A stretch of 64,000 nt of DNA. Origin: Homalodisca vitripennis. Lineage: Eukaryota > Arthropoda > Insecta > Hemiptera > Cicadellidae. The position numbers and the translations under genes were made by a program. Numbering within the stretch: position 1 is the stretch's first letter; every line of letters starts with the position of its first letter. The notes beneath the pieces are model-generated. The model saw nothing but the letters and a program-made list of their open reading frames with translations, searched no databases and was not told where the DNA came from. Positions 36,301 through 50,063 of the stretch are shown here, one piece after another. The stretch is taken from assembly GCF_021130785.1 (NCBI RefSeq), contig NC_060208.1, positions 50,532,501-50,596,500 of the forward strand, written 5' to 3'.

Positions 36301-38116
36301 ATAAGCTCCAGCCGCAGTGTTGTTCACACTTCACAGATTCAGTAATACTCTTACAACTTTTATGTTTTATCTCATTTCATTTCTTCATTTCTTACGACGC
36401 GATCTAAAGTATAATTCTAAATAATTATTTTGCGACACCTATTTCTTATGAGAAAAAAACATTACTTGCGTATAATAAATAACAATAATGATGTTGGATT
36501 TTCTAATTAAATGCTCTATTAGGTATTCAGTTTTACATTATAATCAGTGCAATCAAGCTGGAACAGCTTCTATTGTATTATTTATTGTATTTATTATCGT
36601 TGACCAGTTACATTTTGTTTCCAATGGAATCAGTTTTTAACAAACAGGGAAGCTCTCTTATCCCCAATTTCACTACAGCAATTTGGAATGACGTATGATA
36701 TGATTTTAAATATAGTTGAACAAATAATGACCATATCCATAGCAAGGAAATTATTTAAATAAAGTTGGCTAAGTGAGGAAGGTATGATATAGATCCACGA
36801 ATTGACATCAAAATTACAAGCAGAAAGGGGCTGAGTATGGCAGAACAAGAAAACGAAAAGAGGTCTATAATATGGAGGAAAATATTTTGTTATTAAATCA
36901 ATATTGTTTTCATAGACCAATAAAGTAATTAATAATTTATTATTATTATTGGTTTCACGATCAGCACTTTTTCTTTTTATTTTACCTTTTACTTAAATTT
37001 ATGTTGAAGAGAAATTAATAGTTTAATGCTCAAACTAAATTTTAAAATGTCTAAACTCTTGGGTATTTTATTGTTGTGGTTTATTGTTCATTGATCCTGA
37101 GGATTTGTTTAGTGCGACTCCTAGATGAGATCCTTGAATTTGTATCAGCTATGATTCAACTATTTTATTGAAAGAAATACATTTATTTTAATCTGAAATC
37201 CATTATTTTTTTACTGCATTTCGTTTTCACCCGGATCTTCTTCATCGTAACGAGTCTGTACTGTGGTCGTATACTAAAAATGTCACATACATAGTTTGTA
37301 GGTTAAAAAATATACAATACTCCTTCTGACCTTTTTTAAGATCCTCGGACAACTACTGAATTACAGTCGCTTTCAAGATATTTGATTTATTAGTTTCCGA
37401 ATAATAATTTATTTACATTTTTAAATATAAAAGGCGAGGACGTGGGATTCACAATTTAGAGAGAAAAAGTGTATTTTAGTAAGCATAAATCAGCATTACA
37501 GGCAATACAACATTTATGATTGACGTTGTTACAGTACCATAGCTCCGGAAATTTCAGGGTAAGCTTACAGTCAAGCAGCAAATTAGTTTCTTATATAGCT
37601 AAATATTAATATATGTACCATAATTTATATCTGCTACTCGATTATTTCCTGTGCTACCAGTACAGTTAGGTTGCATACCTACGTTGCCAAAAAGAACAAA
37701 GTTACTGGTTTTGGGGGTTTTCTTATAACGTGTATTATATTGTACCTTTACTGCGTAAAGAAAGACTGTAAAACCATTGTAAACTATGAATTCATGAGAC
37801 TTTACAGAAAGGCAATGAGTAGTCAACAAAATTAAATATTTTATATTAAGACAATATTTCTTCTTTATATTTAATTAGTTTTGATTAATGAACCGTGGGT
37901 TATACTCTATGACATGAGGTAAATCTACTTACGTAGTTACTTCAACAAAGGGATAATCTAAATTATACAGTTCGTTAAAACATAAGATAAAGGAAAATAG
38001 ACGTTAAAATGTTTGCAAAGGAAGTTTCCTTCTATTCATAGAAACTTTATTTGTATAAAATAACCTAAGTGGCTAAGCATATACAAGTTAATGCAGCTGT
38101 GGCTCTATATTCAACA
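33392..38116. other. AT-rich intergenic DNA
   Basis: No recognised gene over 4.7 kb. Frames at 36630-36920 (minus, 96 codons) and 37599-37829 (minus, 76 codons) lack family features. A patch at 36235-36340 has TATAAAAA (about 36267) and a CAGT word downstream, weakly promoter-like. Confidence 0.45.
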
Positions 38117-38260
38117 GATGACGTCAAGACCTGAGACCGCCATTGGCTGTTGAATATTAAACGAGCTCTGTAATTGGCCAGTTAGCGTCCCTTATGAATG
38201 TGTCAGACTAGGGCACTTCAAGAATTTATAAAATTTTACTGAACAGTTAATCCAGACATT
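38117..38260 (+). promoter_or_regulatory. CRE / CCAAT / TATA module
   Basis: TGACGTCA (38119-38126) is followed by CCATTGGC (about 38140) and ATTGGCCAG (about 38173), two inverted CCAAT boxes, then TATAAAAT (38227-38234) and ACTGAACAGTTAATCCAGAC. The order of elements fits a rightward RNA polymerase II promoter. No reading frame follows. The first 45 bp resemble 41431-41478, so this may instead be a dispersed repeat carrying promoter motifs. Confidence 0.35.
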
Positions 38261-41200
38261 ATATATAATTATTCAACACACAATATGTACAATAGTATAC
38301 TACTATGTGTATTAAAATAGTTTCCAACTTCACTATAATTGTGAAAACAACAACAATAGTTTTGTAATCACCAATGGTTTGATAATTAAATAGTAGTAAT
38401 AATATAAAAATCAGATCAGGTAATAAAATATCAACTACGTAGTATGAACCAGATAATGGTTTTAGTAATTTAGTAAGAGCATCTCTTTATAAGTATAATA
38501 TAGAAAGGAAAAGTTTGTATTTTAATATTTACACACTATGAAAAACATGACAATTAACTACGTATAAACAGAGAATTGTAAAAAGAAATTTTGAAAACAC
38601 CCTAATATTTTTATTATAAAGATTCTTAATCTTTTCTGGTTGTATCCAGCAATGCTGCAAGTGATAGATCGTATTTCCTCAGATATTAGGGTAACAGAGA
38701 TGTGAAAAGCAAATTCTGATAGACGTCGACCAGTAGAACAAAGCCCGTTTTGGCCATAAAGCTCTAACGTTTAAAAGGTATATCCAACACTGATTAATGG
38801 GCTTGTATTTTTGTTATGGAACTATATGGCGTTACTACACATGTAATGTAATTGTAGTTTTTAAACCTACATTAGTCCTGTTTACCTAGCACACCTCTTG
38901 TCACATTATTTGTTTACTATATACTGAATGTGAATGTATAATTAAAATTTTTATATGAATAGTGGACTGTTATGATTCATTTTATGATTTGGTAATGATT
39001 AGGAAAGCCAAAGAAAATTTTGGTAACATATTTTATGTAGTCATTAAAATCTATGTTCGTTATAATATGTAATTTTTTGGCCAACTTAAATTACTTTTTG
39101 TTTGTTATAGTGAAAAAATACGAATTTTATGTATCAGCTGGTTACAGCCATACGGTTCTATAAACTCAGTTATAATACCTCTCCTGAACTCCGACATTCA
39201 AATAGTTAATACGTTTTGTTGAGTGTAAATTTCTCTCTATGCAAATTAAGCTCCTAAAGTGACTTCCTCAATCTTTGGTCATAGTTAAGATACTTAATAA
39301 TGTGATTTAGAGATCCTTCTTCACCATTAACTCAATAATGCTTGAAATTCTTATGGAAGTGTAAGTAACACTAATTAATGGGCTATTAGTGTAGAATAAA
39401 TAGATGGATTGCGAATTTAATGAGGTATTGTTCACTGTATTTTAGGGCAGCTAAAATATGTTTTAATTTACAACTAATAACAATTTAAGTTTTAAAAATG
39501 TCTAATAAAGAAAAAAAATTTCTGGTTCGTTCAAAATAGATCCGTAAGACCATTAGAAATGTCAAGGTGATATCCTTTATCCGTGAATGTACGGACGAAA
39601 AGTGTATCAATATTGTAATGGATGCAGCAGCTTAAGGCTCAGGTGGATGTTGATTTTACAACCAATATGGTTGTTCGGATGATGGATTACCTTATTATCA
39701 TGATTTACTGATGCTTATCAACATCTTCTCTATTAAATTATTTATACAAAGAGTATATACCAATTTTTTTTAGTATTTCTGGAATTGTTTGGTAAAATTT
39801 TGCTATTGACGATGAATTATTTGAAAGGATGGTAGAATATCGAACATTTTATAACTATTTCTAAGGGACTACATTTTATTTTATTTAGTATTTATGTTTG
39901 TTAAATGTTATTATTTCTTTAACAAATATTTATTATTCAACAAATACTGGTGGATTTACACTACTTTTCAAACATTGCGCAAATACTATGTGTAGTATAA
40001 TATGATTAAAACCATTTATATAATTGATTGCATATCGATGAATTCAGTGTACTGTACAAGTTATATCAAAATGTTGCTATTGATAGGTAGTTTGGCATTT
40101 ATGGTTGAAACGTAATCATCGATTTATACAAAACAATGTTGCAAGCCTGTTTTGTATCTCAAATGTTAAATTTTTGTATGGCCCGTAATTTTAAACTTGA
40201 AACTCTAACATTAATGGTTAAAGTTTAATAAAAAAAATTATATATGCGTAGATATTCCTCTATTTCACCTGGCAAAGTCAACTAATAGTATGCTAAGTCT
40301 GTGAAAACTTTTTATTCTGGAACTACGATTAGTACTACTACTCATATTAGGTATTTACCTCAACACGAGTTTTACAATACATTATATAAGCCTACCGTTA
40401 TACGAGAATTGGGTAGAATCTAATCTTATTGGCGAATACCGGTTAGTTTTTTTAATAAAAACCAATAAATTGCTGGAAAAGCAATAAAATCAACCACAAA
40501 TAAACCAAAACACATAAAAACACAAAATAAAAAATAATAGAACGTAGGTGTAATACTTAACCTAAATTATTATTAAATCTGTTTATATTTTAAAGCAGTA
40601 TATTTTTATTCTAGCCAGACTAATACAACTAGAATTATTTAAATTATATATTTTTATTGATTTCATTAGCATAGTCAGGATAACAAGCTCAAACTAGATT
40701 GTTAGGTTTAAAGTAATTTTATGTTTTAAAGCTTAATTATTCTGTTTGTAGTAGCTTTATTAACATGTTTTACTAGGCTACACTCTGCAAACAAAATAAT
40801 ATAATAATCTGTTCTTTATTATAATACTAAAATACTTTATTTAAAGTACAATTAGTAATGTAAGTAATGTTTTTGTAACATAAATTTTTTTAATGACAAA
40901 GAAAAAAAGGGAGATGTAATGTTATATTAAACAAAGTACCTATTGACATTCAAATTATTCTTAACCAAAATATTTAATTCCATGCAAATATTGAAAATAT
41001 GCCTATCACTTCAATTAACATAATCGTTGTCACTTCATTAAAAACCATTTTGGGATGAAGGGACCAGTTATATCTTTCAGACAATTTCGACACAAATCGA
41101 ATAAAGTCTTAGACAAATCCTCTCATATATCGATAACAATAAATCCTAATATACCTGTAACAAATTCTATGAAAATATTCGATACTATCGTTGATCTAAA

Positions 41201-41428
41201 CTCGCAGTGCATAATCAAATATAGATTAACTTTAAAACCTCCTTTGTTAACTTAGCTTGTATTAAATTATATTTGATAATAAATAAAAAGTATAATAAGA
41301 AATTCTTATTAGTTTAAATGTGTATGTTAGTTATTGCGATGTTTATATTTGGACTCGTTTTAGTAAAAAGTCATAACCTCCACATACGGGAAAGTTATTG
41401 AAATTATAGTTGAATCGATATTTTCGTC
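38261..41428. other. AT-rich intergenic DNA
   Basis: No recognised gene. The only frame of note, 41055-41255 (plus, 66 codons), shows no family features. Confidence 0.45.
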
Positions 41429-41430
41429 CA

Positions 41431-41478
41431 ATGACATCACAACCGGAAGGGGTTCACCATTGGTTACTGAATATTAAA
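41431..41478 (+). repeat. Second copy of the CRE/CCAAT motif block
   Basis: ATGACATCACAACCGG, then CACCATTGGTTACTGAATAT and TAAAA, matches the order and spacing of 38118-38161 (ATGACGTCAAGACC, CCATTGGCTGTTGAATAT, TAAA). The CRE has one substitution here. The pair could be a dispersed repeat or a reused regulatory module. Confidence 0.45.
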
Positions 41479-44190
41479 ATACATTTTTTAATATGCTACA
41501 AGCTTTCTCTCATAACCGTGGCTAATTCAGTTTTGATATACCTTTTTATTACAATAACATTAATTTAACTATATTTAAATTTTTGTTTAAATTAATCAAA
41601 ACTTGAAGTTAAATACTCCATCGATCTGTTCATACAATGTGTTATGTCATTTACCAACCATAAAACAATAACGTGTCTTGAATGTAATTATATCTGAATG
41701 TGTTGAAAATAATGTGTTACTTAAATTCTGATGTCACATGCATAGTTTTAATTATAAATGGCAATAAATGATAAGTAGGTTTTAATAAATATATATGCTA
41801 TTAATATATCAGTTACAATAATACTAAGTCTCTCTCTCGTACTTACATGCTTGAACATGTGACTCCACACAGCATAGACCACTAACCAGAGAACAATTGT
41901 TGAGGCAGACCAAAAGTAATGGCTGTAAACCGTGGAATCTCTCTCTCACCACAATACCGAGTGAACCCTCAGCCCCACACTGCTGGTCACACACATTTAA
42001 GTAGGATATTGGATGTATACACCAAACGGCCTTATTTCCATTATACTGTCTTGTTTATTTTTAATTTAAATTACCTACCGTATTTTGGAAATGTATAAAC
42101 ACTACATACCCTCATAAGATATTCATAGACAAATGTAAACCTCATATCATGAGCAATATATCTTAAAAGTTGTTTGTTCTTACACCAGCAATCTGATTAC
42201 CAGGAATCACTTCACCGATGTTTTCTTTGCCTAGTAAACATGCAAGCAATATCTATTTTGGAAAACTTCTGATAGTATTGTGCTGTTTTTTTATTCGGCA
42301 ACTTGGACGGTGAACACACAGCTGCCGTTTGGGTGGTACTAATTCATTGTTTCAGTAAATAAAAAAATACGGAAGAGGTTTTTCGAAAATATTAGCTTGA
42401 GAACAGGAGTAAGTTTAATAACCTTGAACTTCTCAGAAAATTATGACAGGAAACCCCTTTAGGAAATGTCTTATAACATGAGAAAATACTTTTCATCACC
42501 TTCTTAGTTTGTTGGAGCCCCTCATTAATAAGCAAAAAAAAAAAACTCGCTTAATGCAGTCGACAAGCGCTGAAGAGCGCCTCGTAACTATTATAATACC
42601 CTATGCGCATGCGCCGATCTCCGATATCGCTCATGATGTTCGCTTGACACCACAAGCTCTGCTCCAATCTGGTCACCAAGCGATCTCTCGATTGCCGGCA
42701 TGGACAAACTAGGAATATCGAGCAATCTAAAGATCGCTAAGTGATCGAGCAACAACCTGGTCGAAACGGGCCCATATTTTGAGAGATATTCGGGCAATTT
42801 GGTCAAGAAACTGTGTGGTCTAATATGGATTACTGAACAAAATATATTAATAATACTATACTATATCTCACGCAAGAGAAACTAAAATGTCTTATGATGC
42901 ATTGTTTAAAAGTTCCTTTACACCGTTTCTAGCTTAAGATCCTTTGTTTTGTACATGTTATTTTATTCTTTTTTTGATTCACGTTATACTGCATGTGGCC
43001 ATAACTCATGACCTTCAATCACAAATGTTCATTAAAATAGTAATTACAATACAATACAATTACAACTTGTAAACTTGTAAAATTTTTTGTAAATAGCGCA
43101 ATTCGTCTTCAAGAACGATTATTAAATACAGAGATAAATACAACTATAATTTTATAGAAAAATTTAATAGATAACTTTAATTAAACTAAACTTGTAAATG
43201 TTTAAGCTAAATAATCGATAAAGACTACGATGGATGAAATAGCTGTGATTATTTTAATACTGAAACACCAATTTAGAAGTTCAAATTTACTTCATAAGTA
43301 CATGGATCCATATTCTTTAATACATATTCTTATCAAATTCATAAATAACTTTTTAGATTACAATATAATCATCATTTAAAACACATTGAATATTATTTTC
43401 ATTTTTAGAGTTAAAAAGACGACAAATTCTATTTTCCCTAGTCCAATATAGTCTAATGAGATAAATAATTCCATTTAGCTTCTTGGGGAGGGTTAAAACT
43501 TTATCAAAGAACGATCTAACATCGTATCACTGTGTGCGAAGAAAGCCTTAATTAAGGAAATGGCTGTTCAATTTCATTGTGGCCTTTCAGTCTTATCTTG
43601 ATGACTACGAGACCAAATTTGGAAAACATCGTTTTTTATACATAATTCACGTTTGATTTATAAAAATAGTTATGTGGTAAACATGTAATAATATAAAAAA
43701 AAAAATAAAACTTGTATGTTTTTGATCTGTAATAATTTCGGAACCGTTTCCATACATTTGTTTGTTATTTATTACATTTTAAGTTTCAAGATGAACATTG
43801 AATAAATAGTAATGAAGCAGGTATAATAAGTTCAATTCAAGTCTCATGCGTCACATGATTTAAACTGATTGAACATTTAGGAGTATATTTAGAATCTAAA
43901 CAAAATGTTCTATTTCTTTTCTGCAGCGTATACTTCATGCAATCCTTGAGCTAATGCCAAATCCGTGTTAGTTTAAACTATTTTAACCCTTTAAATATAA
44001 ATTAGGTTAAATGGGCCTCTAAATACACGAAAGAGCACTTGTAATCGTAATGTATAATATTTACAATATGTGTTGTTAAAGTAACCTTTAGTTTCACTAT
44101 TTTAAATAAGTCTCATTGCTATCTTTTAAAACTGTTCAGAGCATTCCAATGTAAAAAATCAATGATCCGGTTTGATGCACTTTAACTTTG
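41479..44190. other. AT-rich intergenic DNA with a GC-richer island
   Basis: No recognised gene. 42545-42800 is notably GC-richer, with several GATCG/CGATC words and GCGCATGCGCC, but short frames on both strands (42509-42712, 42591-42806) have no family features. It may be a decayed mobile element. Confidence 0.4.
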
Positions 44191-44194
44191 TCCT

Positions 44195-44356
44195 CCATTG
44201 TGACAGTTGTTTCTTATTGGTGGGCTGATAACGCGTGACTGCGTGGCCTAACGTCGCTTGGACGCCAGAGTCGGCAGTGTACAATCGGAGTGGTTCTGGG
44301 CATGCCATGGTCCGGTAGCGGTCGCTCAACAAGTCCCCTTTTAATCAGTTTACAGG
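44195..44356 (+). promoter_or_regulatory. Candidate TATA-less promoter and first exon
   Basis: A CpG-containing island in AT-rich DNA. An inverted CCAAT box (TTATTGG, 44214-44220) is followed by TCGGCAGTGT (44271-44280, initiator-like). A short open stretch from ATG at 44302 reads MPWSGSGRSTSPLLISLQ up to CAG|GTATTC at 44355, a plausible splice donor. No matching acceptor or next exon could be found by eye. The coding reading is speculative. Confidence 0.25.
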
Positions 44357-47300
44357 TATTCTGTAATTCTATCTAAACTTTTCACAAGCCATAAATTATT
44401 GAAACTTTGAACTTGTTTTGATAAATTTAATAGTGTTTAAGTAAGCAGCACCTACGTCGTATCATAAAACAAACAAAGTGACATGTAATACAAGTCATAG
44501 CCTCGAAGCGTAATTAGTTTAGGGATTGAATGTAACTTTAGTATGGGTGTATATCTGATGGCAACTCAGCTATACTCAGGAGGGAAAGGAATACTAAACT
44601 CTATATCTTGCTACACGTCAAAATGTGCATTTTAATTTATCTATACCGATGTTTTACCATTCAACATCTCTCATTTTCTATTAAGGTATAAAATTTACTG
44701 ATATGTATAAATTTAATCCAATTTGTATCAGTATGAGGGATTAGTTTCCAAAATACTAATAATGGCAAAACATTCCGTTTTAGGAAATAAAAATATAGTA
44801 AATTATGAAGAGGAATGTCATAAAGATGTGAAAGCTCAGTTAAAATTGGTAAAGGACTTTTTTTATTATCTTAATTTTTACGCAAAATTATAACGTTTTG
44901 TAAATATCAATACCGTTAAAATGTAGTAAATATACATAAGTACCTTCCGTAGAAGACTTAATCGATAGAAACTATGGTGTATATAGTATTAAACCATGAA
45001 AATCTGTAGGCCTACCAGGTTCAATAGTTTAAATTCATTAATAATTCATAAAATAATATTTTACAGAATAAGGACTAAGGAATAAAAAATGTTTAATTTT
45101 GTGAGCTTTTTTAAGTAGATTAAAAACTAAAGTAACAATTTTTGTTAAAAAATACAAAAAATTAATAACGTATAATTGTTTACGTTTTTAAGGTATTTAC
45201 ATTAATAGGCTCTTCGATCCGATAAGAAATACGTGAAAGAAATAAAACAAACCGTATTATTTTTGTATTTTTAAAGTCTTTATAGACACAATGAACATTA
45301 ATAAATATCTTTATTCCTTAATGTGTTCACATAATGTGTTTTGGGTGGAACTGCTGGAATTTAGCGATGGGCTCATACTTTGGTATTACATGGAATGTGA
45401 GGTTAGGGCATTGAGAACTGTGTAGTGTACGTATAATACTGAAATATACCATACACAAAAAAATGAAATAAAAGTAATTAGTAACTAAAGTACTTTGAAC
45501 AGATATTTTTTTATTATGTGTAAAAGTTTCTTTCATCCAATGTGTAAAACCACTAACAATCAGCTTCTACTTTACCAGCTGGTCACTTTACTGTCTTAAT
45601 CTTTATTTGATAAATTTATGATCAAATATAACCTAAACAGAAGAATAAAGAAGCAACATAGATTAAAAATTTAACAAAACATGTTGAATACCAGGACTTG
45701 GCTGAGATAAATGTCCATACAATCCGGCTACGTCAGCTTTATTGTACCACATCAGACAAAAGAGAGATAGATGACATTTTTTCCTGTCCATAATACTCTT
45801 TCTAGCACCAACCTTTGCACATGATTGCTTATTACTCTTCTACTAAACGGTAAATCAATCTGCAAGTAAACTTAGTATAAATATAAACTTAAATATATGT
45901 TTTCCTTTATGCCGACTCATCAGTGGTTTTAAAATTAAAATTTTGTTTATAACTTATAATTGTGAAGGTGAAAGAATTTTCATGGAAAATTACTATTATT
46001 CACTGACATTCAAAATCAGTAGATCCTATAATTTAAACACATTGGTTCAATCTATATGAAATCTTAAAATCATAAAGTAACTGCGAATCAGTTTACTAGA
46101 ATTCTCTACTTTTTTTTTCTTTTTTTTTTACTTTTTACTTTCTTTTAGTTTTTTTCAACGAAAGTGATTAAATTTTAATTTAAGATTTACTAAATGATAG
46201 GATTGAATGTGCAAATCCTGGATTAATTTTTTTCTGTTATTGTTATTATGTACTGTGTTACAAGAAAAAGGCTAAAGTTAAACACAATTTTTGCTTTTGA
46301 TGATATAATATAATCAAAATTTACTGTTGCCAGAATTTTTTAATTAATCTCAGTGTGAAGTTTAAGTTTGAGTTCTGGCAATTCTTGAAGGAGAAGTTCA
46401 TAGGTAACAAAACTATTTTGAAATCCAAAGACTAGGGTTAAAAATTGTCTTTACATTGTAAATCAGTGATCATAGAATCGGTGAATATTTAGTGTTCCGT
46501 CAGTAAAACTATTAGTGTTAAAAATATATTTAAAGTGAATAGTAGGTTTATTTATACAATATTATTAACATATATTGCCTCTATAGGTTTATACTTGAAT
46601 TGCCATATTAGGAATAGGGTATTGTAAGTTACAGTGAAATCTGACAATTCCGTAATTAAATCATAAGTCAGGGTTTATTTCCAGAAATAATAGTTTAATT
46701 CAACTTGGTTTAAATATAGCGTTCTCCAATAACATAATTAATAAAAAGTCATAAATATCTTAAAATATTATTTTTTGATGTGGTCTCAAGTGGAAGGCGA
46801 ATTTTTGACACAGACCCACAAACTCGCTTGTTTCTTGTAATTCTTTAAGAATACATAAAACATATTGAATAATATTTTATTTATTCATTCAAATACATAA
46901 TAATGTTATGTTTGTAATTTAATGACTATTGTGTTTCAGTACCGATGTATTATGTAACTATATAAAGTAATACCAGTACACACTTTACAACTAATAGTAA
47001 ACTAATTTAAGTACAAATTAAGTTTAAAAATACAGTTAAAGTGGTTAATAGAAACAAACATTTTGAGGCGTACTATATAATGTTCGGAGAAGTTCTGCTT
47101 AACTATAGATGATCGAAGTTCACTTCAGATACGAAATTGAAGTATTAAAGATTGCCGAGAGCTTAAACTATAATGGATAGGTCAAGCTCCAACAACATAG
47201 TGATAATTAATTCAATCGAATTTTCCTTTCAATTAAATAAAAAAATATTATTGGGTTGGAAGCTTTATATTCTGTAATCCAAATTAATATTGCGCCCTTA

Positions 47301-49391
47301 AAAATTAGGTTCAACACGGTCTATGTTTACATTGATTATTTTAAAAAGGCCCTCATCCCTCCGAAATTTGTCATTTTGAGTTATGTAACAAAATTTAAAG
47401 TCATTTTCTGAGTTCGGTGTGTAAAATGTACAGTTCAATACAGTTGAAACAAAGACGTCCTTTTAAATTATTAATGGAATAACCGACATATTGTATAGTT
47501 ATCACATTTTCACAACTTGTAAAACAAATATATTCGTGGTTTCTACTTTATAATTAATTTTTCTAAAATACTAAATATTAAACATAAGATTTTCTTTATA
47601 AAACTCGCTGCTATTTAATTATGAAATTTCTATACACTTTTTTATAGCTTGCAATTAAATATGTGAGATTTAACTGTTATATGCCATTTTACTTATACAG
47701 TGTACTTTTTGTCTAATACAACCATTACTGTGTGGGTCGATGTAAGAGGATTACGGTCTCCAAACCCTAACTACAACCCTTGATACCTCTCACCAACCGT
47801 GTGTAGATATTACACGGCACAAAACCAACCCAATCGCGGCTTCCCGACCCTCTCTACAACATCCTCTGCTACCATACAAACAACGCTGAACTGCTTTTGC
47901 TTAAACTGAGATTTCCAGCCAAAAAAGAATTGTAATCATTACTTAGAAGTGTGTGTGTGTTTCGAAGTCTAGATTCCTCACCAATATTTACATTGAACAT
48001 ATTAGCGAAAAATGTTTCCTGAAAATGAAACACAAACGTTATCATATTGTAATTAACACGTTTCTTTCACTTTTAAGGATTGTTATACCTTACTGAAGTT
48101 CACGATAAGAGTTAAGCGTTATAACTCATAATATTGGGAATATATAAGAAAATATAATAACTTTATAACTAATTATATTAAAATCAATGAACCAAAATTC
48201 TACAAGAGATACTTATACACAATTGGCTGCAACAGTTAGTAGCTCAAAATAATGCGGGTTTTTACATTCAATGTATGTTGGTACTTGTGGGTAACAGAGG
48301 ACTGTAATTCTAGGGAGTACGTATGTGTAGTGCAGATCACCATCGGTAAAACAATATGTGGAAACACGCAATATAAACATTTTCCCAAAGGCGCATACAT
48401 GTTGAACTGTAGTCCATTCGAAATAACCAGTTCCGGCGCTTGTGTCTTTTTTATATCACACAATTAAGCACAATTAAACTGACGTCAGTCACGCTGCAGC
48501 GTTCGTCATTCTTAAATTAGTTTGTAATGATAACGGACGCTCGGATTTTGATAGATTAATAATATATTACACGAACTGTCACTGTGTTTCTAGAAACGGT
48601 ATCTCTCTTCTTATTGAAGTGTTAAAAAATAAAACACAATTCTAACCACAGAGAAATTACAGAAAAAACAAAATATTGCAATTAACAGGCAAAGGTATAC
48701 TTAAACAGAAAACATACCTAATCTAGAAAAGAGACCAAATATTTTGTTTAAAAATTCTATAAATTTTTTTTAATATGCAGTGAGAGAATGTACTTTTAAA
48801 TCCTTATGACAATTTGTTAAAAACGAAATAGAAATCCATGAACATCAAAGTACATATTGGCACTTTTATTCAGTACATTATACGTATATGAAATAGACAA
48901 ATGTATTAAACAAAATTAATTACGTATATTGTTTCGTGACTTGGAGCTATTAAACAATTCCATAAATATCTAAATTGCCTGCTGTGTAAATGAAATGGTT
49001 GGAAGTCCATGTGCAAAATTATTTAGATTGGTCATTCAATCATTGTGACAGCTATTGGGTGATCAATTACGTACATCCTGAGGTTCAAGCTGGCATTTTC
49101 ATCAACAGAATCATATTGCATGTACATTAAAAACATTTATAGCCACATAAACGTTCTTTACGTCTATAAAAATTATTTAAGTATTGGAATATGAGGGATG
49201 ACATTAAAAACAGTATTTTCGTAAAAAATAACAAAATTTTAGCTATCAAAAATTTTTAACTATTTCTGTATTTGAAGATTTGTTTGTATCTTTTGATTTT
49301 TTCAATGCTACAAAATTTGCTACGGAGTAGCTTGCATGCTGGATATATTTGCTAACTCCTTACTCTTTTATTTAATAGTATATACATTACA

Positions 49392-49394
<3 letters not shown>
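44357..49394. other. AT-rich intergenic DNA
   Basis: No recognised gene over 5 kb. 46108-46160 is a T-rich tract with CTTTTT units. 47735-47905 is a C-richer patch (ACCCTAACTACAACCC, CACCAACCGTG) without a frame. A palindromic CTGACGTCAG stands at about 48480, next to 70 bp of GC-richer DNA. Confidence 0.45.

Positions 49395-49459
<65 letters not shown>
49395..49459. repeat. (TA)n microsatellite at the Penelope-like element's left edge
   Basis: About 65 bp of TA dinucleotides with one TG interruption directly precede the left arm of the Penelope-like element. A smaller TA palindrome lies just past the right arm at 52822-52843, so the element may have inserted into TA-rich DNA. Confidence 0.9.
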
Positions 49460-49973
49460 CAATTATTAAACTTCTTGATACAAAGTTCCTTTAATATTTC
49501 GGCTTTTTGCCGTTTTCAAAAAAAGTATAATACAAAATAACAATACAGCAACAAAATTTACAAAAGTAAATAAATAAAAACTGACATAAATAAATAAACA
49601 AGAATTTTTGAACATGTGGTTAACACCAAAGAGAAATAAATATTATCATGAACAGAGAATGAATTTAGAAAAATAATTTAGAAAAAATAATATATAATAA
49701 AAAAAATGATCATTTCATCTTTTTATCAGACCAAAGGGTACTTTTGATTTTTAATATTAACTGATGTGCCTGTTCTAAATTTTCTAAGTCAATTTTGTTT
49801 CTTATCTTCGGGTACTTTGCAAATACCTGTCAGTGCCATAACATTGTTCAAAATTTTGTTGGTGGGCCTAATGCGTGTTGTGAAAACCAATTTTTCCATC
49901 CTGTTTTTTAGACGAACAACGATGATTATTCATTCTTATGTGCAATGGATTTGTTGTCAATCCAACATAATCC
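49455..49973 (-). repeat. Left inverted arm of the Penelope-like element
   Basis: Reverse complement of 52270-52789. It contains antisense copies of the endonuclease C-terminus and 3' UTR, including the CGGCTTTTTGCCG mini-hairpin near 49500. The open frame at 49766-50074 is this antisense copy and is not a gene. The arm stops abruptly at 49973, inside the sequence that forms a hairpin in the right arm. Confidence 0.85.
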
Positions 49974-50063
49974 AGACATTCAAAATTCTTTGTTCTCTGT
50001 TGGAGCTTCTTAGAGATGAACCGGAGTTTGTAAATAACATATTACTAGAATGTAAACCATCTA

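Noticed and set aside
42509..42806. Gene in the GC-richer island
   Set aside because: Overlapping short frames on both strands lack any motif, and a poly-A run sits inside one of them.
46108..46160. T-rich tract as a LINE or SINE tail
   Set aside because: No adjacent element body or target-site duplication is visible.
49757..49765. Hammerhead ribozyme in the Penelope arms
   Set aside because: Penelope-like arms often carry hammerheads, but the only candidate core here reads CTGATGTG rather than CTGANGA, and no matching GAAA-containing stem was found.
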